Below the pieces are notes generated by a model. That model had not been told where the DNA came from and did no database searches. It saw only the letters and a program-made list of their open reading frames with translations. This document shows, piece after piece, positions 57,650 through 64,000 of a stretch of 64,000 nt of DNA. Both the position numbers and the translations under genes were made by a program. Source of the stretch: Desulfopila aestuarii DSM 18488 (GTDB taxonomy: Bacteria; Desulfobacterota; Desulfobulbia; Desulfobulbales; Desulfocapsaceae); the NCBI GenBank assembly GCA_945863875.1, contig CAMBBS010000002.1, forward strand, positions 1 to 64,000. Reading direction: 5' to 3'. Positions within the stretch are counted from its first letter, which is position 1; each line of letters begins with the position of its first letter.

Positions 57650-58597
57650 TTAACGTGAGACAGCGGCATGAAATAATGCGGCAACCTCATCAAATAGACC
57701 GATTTCTTCAAGCGCCCGGCGCAGCAGCTGCGGCTGGTTGAGAAAATCCTTCATAAAGATAATTTCCGAAGCCTTGAGGTAGATGGGAAAGATCTCTTTC
57801 ATCCGCCCCTCAAGAAGGGTATCAATCAGGAGCATGAGATTCTCTTCCGCCCGATAGGGGTACAGCTGTTCAGCCCTGCCGAGCATTTTCGAGACATAAA
57901 AGACCAGCACCTTTTTAACACTGTCGACCCTCTTCCGATGGGCCGGCAGTATGGTTTTTCCCTCCAGCCCGGCAAGCTTGACTATCGATCCGCAGTAGGC
58001 CTCATAATTTTTAAATCGCCCGCTGGTCTCCAGATCCACATCGAGAATCGGCGACTGAAAAAGCCCCCGCAACAGGGTGTCTCCGGTCACCGCCCATTCT
58101 TCACCGACGTAGACCAGATCACTCTGCGAATGGCCGGGACAGGCGAGAACCTCGATGCCCAGCCGCGCCGGAAGGTCGTTTTCCGCCACAAGAAACTGCT
58201 TGGGAAAGGGAGGAAACAGCGCGCCGCTGTCAAAGATCTGCTGCAGGCCATCAAGATATGTTTTGCCAAAGCCCAAATCTGACAGCAGCTGATACATTTC
58301 GCCCATGCGCCGATCATGGCCGGCAATCTTCAGACAATCACGATAGGGCAGATACAGCGCCGCCCGGCAATTTTCTTCCAGCCAGTGGGCCTGGCCGTAA
58401 TGGTCGATATGGCAGTGGGTGATACAGATGTGCCTGAGCTGCGCCAGGTCGATATGTTGCTGCAGATACCGCCGCCCCTCCGGCGTCGGCGGCCCGGTAT
58501 CAAAAAGGACCAGTTCCCCGGCGAACATGCCGGTGTAACAATGGACCGGACCGACCATATAGGGGGTATTGATGGTATGCTGGGTAAGCTTCGTCAT
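57650..58597 (-). CDS. MBL fold metallo-hydrolase
   Basis: A 315-residue metallo-beta-lactamase fold protein with the zinc motif THCHIDHYGQ near residue 60 and later Asp/His residues (CPGHSQSDLVYVGEEWAVTGDTLL and ILPAHRKR). It is the first gene of the operon leading to the OYE-like and acyl-CoA dehydrogenase genes. A hydrolase of a CoA thioester or lactone is plausible from context, but the substrate is unknown. Confidence 0.85.
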   Translation of the reverse strand: MTKLTQHTINTPYMVGPVHCYTGMFAGELVLFDTGPPTPEGRRYLQQHIDLAQLRHICITHCHIDHYGQAHWLEENCRAALYLPYRDCLKIAGHDRRMGEMYQLLSDLGFGKTYLDGLQQIFDSGALFPPFPKQFLVAENDLPARLGIEVLACPGHSQSDLVYVGEEWAVTGDTLLRGLFQSPILDVDLETSGRFKNYEAYCGSIVKLAGLEGKTILPAHRKRVDSVKKVLVFYVSKMLGRAEQLYPYRAEENLMLLIDTLLEGRMKEIFPIYLKASEIIFMKDFLNQPQLLRRALEEIGLFDEVAALFHAAVSR

Positions 58598-58650
58598 ATC
58601 GATTTGCGGTACCGCGACGCCGCATAAACTGCCCTGGGTGACAACAGGAA

Positions 58651-58685
58651 CCGGTACCCGCCTGCTTCACGCAGGCGGGTACCGG
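58651..58685 (-). terminator. GC-rich hairpin after the second acyl-CoA operon
   Basis: CCGGTACCCGCCTGC and GCAGGCGGGTACCGG form a perfect 15 bp stem with a five-base loop, 14 bp after the stop codon of the 593-residue acyl-CoA dehydrogenase. It lacks a T-run on the minus strand (TTCCTGTTG follows), so it may be a pause or protective hairpin. Confidence 0.6.
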
Positions 58686-58699
58686 CGGATTTTCACAAC

Positions 58700-60478
58700 C
58701 TAGAAGACATATTTTTCCGCTTCGCAGGCGGCCTTGGCCAGTGTCCGCTTGGCGACAAGCAGGCCGGTGGCGTCGTACTTGGCAAAACGTCGGATACCGG
58801 AAAGAATCATGGTCAGGGTATCTCCTTCCTCGATAAAGAAGGCGCCCTTTCTTGCTGCACTGCCAGCACTCTCGGAGGCCTCGAAGGCAAAGATTTTCAC
58901 CGCCGCGTCGAGCAGTTGCTGCTTCTTTGCACTGACCTTGCCGTAGCTTTTTTCCGCGCGCAGCACCGTACTCTCCAAAGCAAAGATCTGGATGGCGATA
59001 TCGGCAGCCGCCATGAGAATTTCCTGCTCATTGACCAGCTTATCCATAAATTTCTGCACCCCGGCACCGGACAGGATGAGGAACAGGGTCTTCAGATTTT
59101 TGATCAGGGCCTTTTCCTTGACATAGGGAATCGACTCGTCCAGTTCCTCGAAACTCGGCGTCATCAGCGATTGAAAGGCCTTCATGGCCTCGGCCTGCAG
59201 GGGCAGTTCCCCCTTCATTGCCTTGCGCAGAATCATGCCGGGGATAAGCAGGCGGTTTATCTCATTGGTACCTTCGAAGATGCGGTTGATCCGTTCATCC
59301 CGGTAGAAGCGCTCCGCCGGATAATCGGCGACAAAACCATAGCCGCCATGGATCTGCAGTACCTCATCGACGGTTTTGGCCAGAACCTCACTGCAGAAAA
59401 CCTTGGCGATACCGCATTCCGAGGCATATTCCTCGATGCCTTTCAGGTACTCCTCGTAGTAGTTGTCGATGCCCTTTTCAATGGTGGCTATTTTATCGTC
59501 AAGCAGCCCGGCCAGGCGGTAGACCAGAGACTCCGAGGCAAATATATATGCGCTGAGATCGGCAATCTTCTGGGAAATCGCGCCAAACTGACTGATCGGC
59601 GTGTTGAACTGCTTACGTTCATTGGCGTATTTAATACCTTCGATCAAGGCCATTTTCGACGCGCCGCAGACCCCGGCACCGAGCTTAAAACGGCCGATAT
59701 TCAGGACGTTAAAGGCGATCTTATGGCCCTTGCCCTTCTCGCCGAGCAGATTTTCCACCGGAACCATGCAGTTATCGAGGATGATCTGGGTTGTCGATGA
59801 TCCCTTGATGCCCAGTTTTTTCTCTTCGGCTCCGACAATCAGGCCCGGAAAGCTTCTCTCCACGAGAAAGGCGGTGAAATGTTCCTTGTCGATCTTGGCG
59901 AAGACGGTATACAGCTGGGCAAAACCACCGTTGGTGATAAATTGTTTCGTGCCGTTGAGGATAAAGTGTTTGCCGTCTTCGGAGAGAACCGCCGATGCCT
60001 GGGCGCCAAGGGCGTCACTGCCGGAACCGGGTTCGGTGAGACAATAGGCGGCACACCATTCACCGGAAATGATTTTTCCCAGGTATTGGTCCTTCTGTGC
60101 CGCTGTTCCATAATAGACCAGGGGCAGGGTACCGATTCCCGAGTGAGCGGAGTAGGCCACGGAAAACGAGCCGCCGAAGGAAATTTTCTCACTGACCAGC
60201 ATGGTCGAGGCCTTGTCCAGCTCGAGTCCGCCATATTCCTCCGGGGCATCCATCATGAGCAGGCCAAGCTCGCCGCATTTTTTCATGTTTTCGACAACGA
60301 GATCAAAGTTCTGCTTGTCGATCTCTTCGATGTGCGGCACGATCTCGTTCGTGACAAACTGCTCGGTGGTCTCGCCCATCTGGCGCTGTTCATCGGTAAA
60401 ATCTTCCGGGGTAAAGACATCCGCGCACGGGGTTTCCACAATCAGATATTCACCGCCATTCAATATTTTTTCAGCCAT
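58700..60478 (-). CDS. acyl-CoA dehydrogenase, large (ACAD9/VLCAD-like)
   Basis: A 592-residue acyl-CoA dehydrogenase of the long type. It starts MAEKILNGGEYLIVETPCADVF after AAGGTGA, nine bases inside the track's start. The domain has AAYCLTEPGSGSDALGAQA, IHGGYGFVADYPAERFYRDERINRIFEGTNEINRLLIPG (catalytic Glu region) and a C-terminal helical extension of about 170 residues like that of VLCAD/ACAD9. It probably oxidises long-chain acyl-CoA. It follows the thiolase gene on the same strand. Confidence 0.92.
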   Translation of the reverse strand: MAEKILNGGEYLIVETPCADVFTPEDFTDEQRQMGETTEQFVTNEIVPHIEEIDKQNFDLVVENMKKCGELGLLMMDAPEEYGGLELDKASTMLVSEKISFGGSFSVAYSAHSGIGTLPLVYYGTAAQKDQYLGKIISGEWCAAYCLTEPGSGSDALGAQASAVLSEDGKHFILNGTKQFITNGGFAQLYTVFAKIDKEHFTAFLVERSFPGLIVGAEEKKLGIKGSSTTQIILDNCMVPVENLLGEKGKGHKIAFNVLNIGRFKLGAGVCGASKMALIEGIKYANERKQFNTPISQFGAISQKIADLSAYIFASESLVYRLAGLLDDKIATIEKGIDNYYEEYLKGIEEYASECGIAKVFCSEVLAKTVDEVLQIHGGYGFVADYPAERFYRDERINRIFEGTNEINRLLIPGMILRKAMKGELPLQAEAMKAFQSLMTPSFEELDESIPYVKEKALIKNLKTLFLILSGAGVQKFMDKLVNEQEILMAAADIAIQIFALESTVLRAEKSYGKVSAKKQQLLDAAVKIFAFEASESAGSAARKGAFFIEEGDTLTMILSGIRRFAKYDATGLLVAKRTLAKAACEAEKYVF

Positions 60479-60506
60479 TATCGTCACCTTATTTTATGAA
60501 TATTAT

Positions 60507-61679
60507 TTATAATTTCTCGAAGACGCCGGCGGCACCCATTCCCCCGCCGATACACATGGAGACGAGCCCGTACCGTAGTTTCCTGCGGCCCATCTCATGC
60601 AGCAGGGTGGTGGTCAGTTTCGCGCCGGTGCAGCCCAGCGGGTGGCCAAGGGCAATGGCGCCGCCATTGACGTTGATGATGTCTTGATTGAGACCGAGGG
60701 TCTTTATAACGGCGAGAGACTGGGCGGCAAAGGCCTCGTTGAGCTCGATCAGCTCGATGTCTTCCAGATTCAGTCCAGCCAGTTTCAGCGCCGCCGGGAT
60801 GGCGGTAATCGGCCCGATACCCATAACTTCAGGGGCGCAGCCGGTGGCCGAGAAGGCAAGAAAACGGGCCATCGGGCTCTTGCCGAGCTTTTCGAGATAC
60901 TCTTCGGAGACGACCAGGGCAACGGCGGCACCATCGGTCATCTGCGAGGAATTACCCGCGGTTACCGGTCCACCAACCTTGAAGGCCGGCCGCACCTTGG
61001 CCAGACTCTCCAGGGTCGTCCCGGCCCTGACACCGTCATCGACGGTGACCAGCTCTTTCACTCTTTTGATCTTGCCGTCGACCAGCATGTCTTTTTCAAT
61101 TTCGACCGGGATAATCTCATCGGCAAAGCGGCCCGATTCGATGGCGGCCGCAGCCTTGGCGTTACTGGCGACGGCAAAGGTGTCCATGGCCAGTTTGTCA
61201 ATACCGTATCTCTCGGCGACCAGCTCGGCGGTGACCCCCATGGAGGAATAGGCCTCCGGCCAGTCAACCATCATGCCCGGGTTGGCGCTGTACTTCAAAC
61301 CACCAAGAGGCACACAGGACATGGACTCGACGCCGCCGGCGACAATACAGTCGGCAAAGCCGCACATGACCCGCTCGGCGGCCAGGGAGATTGCCTGCAG
61401 TCCGGAAGAGCAGAAACGGTTGATGGTCTGGCCCGGAACCTCTATCGGCAGACCGGCGCGCATGGCGGCAATCCGGCCGATATTCATGCCCTGTTCCGCT
61501 TCGGGAAAGGCGCAGCCTAGATAGACATCGCTGACCGTCGCCGGATCGATCCCGGTGCGCTCAACCAGTCCTTTTATCGCCAGAGCGGCCAGCTCATCCG
61601 GCCGCACGTCCTTAAATTTTCCTTTGTTTGCCCGGCAGCCGGGAGTCCTGTAACTGGCCAGTATATATGCTTTTTTCAT
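60507..61679 (-). CDS. fadA: acetyl-CoA acyltransferase (thiolase)
   Basis: A 390-residue thiolase with both active-site Cys and the His: RFCSSGLQAISLA (about residue 89), GGAIALGHPLGCTGA (His near residue 347) and MCIGGGMGAAGVFEKL (Cys near residue 377). It catalyses the last step of beta-oxidation. It follows the FadB/FadN-like gene, as in fad operons. Confidence 0.95.
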   Translation of the reverse strand: MKKAYILASYRTPGCRANKGKFKDVRPDELAALAIKGLVERTGIDPATVSDVYLGCAFPEAEQGMNIGRIAAMRAGLPIEVPGQTINRFCSSGLQAISLAAERVMCGFADCIVAGGVESMSCVPLGGLKYSANPGMMVDWPEAYSSMGVTAELVAERYGIDKLAMDTFAVASNAKAAAAIESGRFADEIIPVEIEKDMLVDGKIKRVKELVTVDDGVRAGTTLESLAKVRPAFKVGGPVTAGNSSQMTDGAAVALVVSEEYLEKLGKSPMARFLAFSATGCAPEVMGIGPITAIPAALKLAGLNLEDIELIELNEAFAAQSLAVIKTLGLNQDIINVNGGAIALGHPLGCTGAKLTTTLLHEMGRRKLRYGLVSMCIGGGMGAAGVFEKL

Positions 61680-61739
61680 ATCGATTTCCCTTTAGAGACG
61701 TAGAAATGATTTTCTTGTTATTGTCCAAGAATTTCGGGG

Positions 61740-64000
61740 TTAGTTCCGCAGCGGTTTACCGGTCTTCAGCATATGCTGGATACGCTCGGCGGTCTTCTTG
61801 TTGCCGCAGAGTTTCAGGAAATTCTCCCGTTCCAGCTGCAGCAGGTACTCCTCAGTGATCAGGGTACCGGGGTTGACATCGCCGCCACACATAACCTGGG
61901 CAATGATTGTGCCCATTTCCGCTTCATATTCGGTTATAAATTTTCCCATCTGCATATTCCACAGCTGGCTCTTGATAGCGGAGGCAATGCCGCGGCCGGG
62001 AGCGGGAATGTTTTCAACCGGCCGCTTCGGTCGATAATTGACCGCCAGCGCCAGAACCTTCTGTTTGGCATCGCCGATGAGTTTGTCGATATCCATGGTG
62101 ATCGAGTCGCCGTGGCGCATATAGTCCATGCCGAAGAGTTCTGCGGCGCCCATGGACACCTTGGCCATGGCCAGCTGCTCGAAATTTTTGATGATAAACG
62201 GCTGGACATCGGCTTTATTCTGCTGCGCCAGCTGGATGGCCCGCAGACTCATCTCCTTGGTGCCGCCGCCGCCTGGCAAAAGCCCCACGCCGATCTCGAC
62301 CAGGCCCATATAGGTCTCGGCATAGGCGTTGATGGCATCGGAGTGCAGACAGAACTCCGCCCCGCCGCCAAGTGCCATGTTAAACGGTGCGGCAACCACC
62401 GGCACCTTGGCATATTTTACCGCCATGGTCGCCTTCTGGAAGGCCCGAACGGCCATATTGATATCGTCGTAGGCGCCTTCGGCCAGTGCCACAGCCACCA
62501 TCATCAGGTTGGCGCCGACCGAGAAATTGGCACCATGATTACCGATCACCAGGCCGACACCCTCTTCTTCCGCACGCTTGATGGCCTTATGGGTCATGGC
62601 CAGGATGTCGCCGCTGATGGAATTCATCTTCGAGTGGAACTCAAAACCGAAGACGCCGTCGCCCAGATCGACAACCGAGCAGTTGGCGTTCTTCTCGACA
62701 ACCCTGCCACCTTTTTTGAGGATCTGCAGCTGGATCTGTCCCTCTTTCACCGCGACGGGCAGGTATGCTCTGGTGGCGAGATCATAGTATTCTCTCAGCC
62801 CCTTGTCATTGTACCGGTAGAATTGTTCCACACCGACGAGACTTGCCGGCACCTTGACGCCATCCTTTTCCGCCCGTTTGACAAAGGCGGGCACGCCGAT
62901 CGCATCAAGCATTTCAAAGGGACCGATTTCCCAGTTAAAGCCCCAGCGCATGGCATTATCGACATTGACCACGTCGTCGGCGATCTCCGGGATGCGGTTA
63001 ACGGTGTAAATCAAGGTGTCGCGGATACTCTTCCAGGCAAACTCGGCGCCTTTATCTTTTGCGCCGACAACCATTTTTAGCTTCTGGGCCGGATCGTCAA
63101 CCTGCTTGACCATCATTACCGAGGCGAACTTCGGCTTGGCCAGAGGTTTATAGTCACCGGTTAGGTAATCGTAGTAGCAGATTTCCTTCTTGCCGGCGAC
63201 CACATCTTTTTTATAAAAACCCTGCCTGGTTTTATTGCCGAGCTGCCCGGCCTCGATCATTTTTTTCATAAAGGCGGGCAATTTGAACACCTCGCGCTCT
63301 TCATCATCGGGCAGCAGATCGTGGGAATTGTTGCCGACATGGGCCAGCGTGTCCAGACCGACCAGATCGGCGGTGCGAAAGGCCGCACTCTTTGGCCGGG
63401 CGGTGGCCGGACCGGCAACGGCATCCACCTCTTCCACGGTCATGCCCATCTCGACCATATGCTGGATACCCTTATAAATGGCATAGGTGCCGATTCTGTT
63501 AGCGATGAAATTCGTTGTATCCTTGGCGTAGACGATACCTTTGCCCAGCCTTTTGCTGATAAAATCGGCCAGCCCTTTCATGACCACCGGATCGGTTTCC
63601 CGGCAGGGAACGATCTCCATCAACCGCATATAGCGCGGCGGATTGAAAAAGTGCGTGGCGAGGAAATTTTTACGCACCTCGCCGGGCAGAACCGCCGCCA
63701 TCTCGTTCACCGAAAGGCCGCTGGTATTGGTGGTGAGAATGGCGCCTGGGGCAAGGTGCGGCACGAGTTTTTTCAGCAGATCGAGTTTGATCGGCATATA
63801 CTCGACGACGACCTCGATAATCCAGTCACAGCCGGTTAATTTTTCCAGGTCATCCTCTAAATTGCCCACCTTAATCTGTCCGGCATACTCAGTGAGATAA
63901 AAAGGAGCCGGTTTCATCTTCAGCAATCCCTGCAGGCCATTCTGGGCGATGCGGTTGCGCACGACTGGACTGGCCAGCGTTAACCCCTTTGCTGCTTCCT
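61740..64000 (-). CDS. 3-hydroxyacyl-CoA dehydrogenase/enoyl-CoA hydratase fusion (FadN/FadB-like), 5' end beyond window
   Basis: The frame stays open to the right edge: EAAKGLTLASPVVRNRIAQNGLQ precedes the track's GTG at 63962, so roughly the first 30-50 residues are off the window. The order is dehydrogenase first (FFNPPRYMRLMEIVP, TNFIANRIG, GFNWEIGPFEMLDAIGVP), then hydratase (FGFEFHSKMNSIS, GLVIGNHGANFSVGANL, VVAAPFNMALGGGAEFCLHSDA, GVGLLPGGGGTKEMSLRA). This is the FadN-like order, opposite to E. coli FadB. It performs two middle steps of beta-oxidation and leads the operon to thiolase and acyl-CoA dehydrogenase. Confidence 0.92.
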   Translation of the reverse strand, partial: EAAKGLTLASPVVRNRIAQNGLQGLLKMKPAPFYLTEYAGQIKVGNLEDDLEKLTGCDWIIEVVVEYMPIKLDLLKKLVPHLAPGAILTTNTSGLSVNEMAAVLPGEVRKNFLATHFFNPPRYMRLMEIVPCRETDPVVMKGLADFISKRLGKGIVYAKDTTNFIANRIGTYAIYKGIQHMVEMGMTVEEVDAVAGPATARPKSAAFRTADLVGLDTLAHVGNNSHDLLPDDEEREVFKLPAFMKKMIEAGQLGNKTRQGFYKKDVVAGKKEICYYDYLTGDYKPLAKPKFASVMMVKQVDDPAQKLKMVVGAKDKGAEFAWKSIRDTLIYTVNRIPEIADDVVNVDNAMRWGFNWEIGPFEMLDAIGVPAFVKRAEKDGVKVPASLVGVEQFYRYNDKGLREYYDLATRAYLPVAVKEGQIQLQILKKGGRVVEKNANCSVVDLGDGVFGFEFHSKMNSISGDILAMTHKAIKRAEEEGVGLVIGNHGANFSVGANLMMVAVALAEGAYDDINMAVRAFQKATMAVKYAKVPVVAAPFNMALGGGAEFCLHSDAINAYAETYMGLVEIGVGLLPGGGGTKEMSLRAIQLAQQNKADVQPFIIKNFEQLAMAKVSMGAAELFGMDYMRHGDSITMDIDKLIGDAKQKVLALAVNYRPKRPVENIPAPGRGIASAIKSQLWNMQMGKFITEYEAEMGTIIAQVMCGGDVNPGTLITEEYLLQLERENFLKLCGNKKTAERIQHMLKTGKPLRN

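Noticed and set aside
61773-63080. 435-residue plus-strand ORF
   Set aside because: Antisense to the FadB/FadN-like gene, His-rich shadow frame.

Overview
The window looks like chromosomal DNA of an anaerobic, respiring Desulfobacterota (deltaproteobacterial) bacterium, most like the sulfate-reducing or sulfur-metabolising Desulfobulbales. This is inferred from gene content: a six-gene membrane complex related to group 4 hydrogenases, EtfAB with a DUF224-type ETF:quinone oxidoreductase, several acyl-CoA dehydrogenases, iron-sulfur old-yellow-enzyme reductases and many ferredoxin-like proteins. No 16S rRNA or other marker is present, so the taxon stays an inference. The window is almost fully coding and mostly ordinary core chromosome. 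The only mobile DNA seen is a decayed IS66/DUF4338 remnant at the left edge.

Layout: 1-1320, IS66 tnpC and DUF4338 (DruA-like) pseudogenes. 1574-3725, M48 lipoprotein protease and a DHH-CBS protein, then tRNA-Gly(GCC). 3966-6413, Lon on the minus strand. 6656-11520, a zinc-ribbon micro-ORF, nitroreductase, ferritin-like protein, DUF3124 protein and aconitase A. 11577-14467, a repeat protein, a HesA/MoeB/ThiF protein with a possibly structured leader, and a cytidylate-kinase-like protein. 14635-22025, a Hyf/Ehr-type membrane complex read leftward as B-C-E-F-G-HI. 22090-26512, two unknown genes behind a near-consensus sigma-54 promoter with tandem dyads, next to an NtrC-type two-component pair. 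26850-39578, mixed housekeeping and redox genes: GNAT, Dabb, amidohydrolase, a P-loop-less ATPase-like protein, YgjV, YkgJ, TcdA-like, DUF3135/ferredoxin, TruA, OvoA, ThpR, an OYE-type reductase and a radical SAM protein. 39655-46786, FadL-like porin, thioesterase, SCP2, EtfAB, ETF:quinone oxidoreductase and acyl-CoA dehydrogenase. 47117-52304, MerR regulator, UPF0178, ABM, LTA-synthase-like, MscS and a HigBA-like pair. 52670-64000, two acyl-CoA operons, the last gene (FadB/FadN-like) running off the right edge.

How it fits together: the right third is a fatty-acid or acyl-CoA oxidation region. A porin brings substrate in, thioesterase and SCP2 proteins handle acyl chains, acyl-CoA dehydrogenases pass electrons to EtfAB, and the membrane iron-sulfur EMO-type protein passes them to menaquinone. 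FadB/FadN-like and thiolase proteins finish the cycle. A MerR regulator next to the first acyl-CoA dehydrogenase has two matching LiuR-like operator sequences in the divergent promoter region, so it probably controls this regulon.

The most unusual parts are the membrane complex, whose catalytic subunit has lost the [NiFe] cysteines, and the adjacent sigma-54-dependent unit of unknown proteins.
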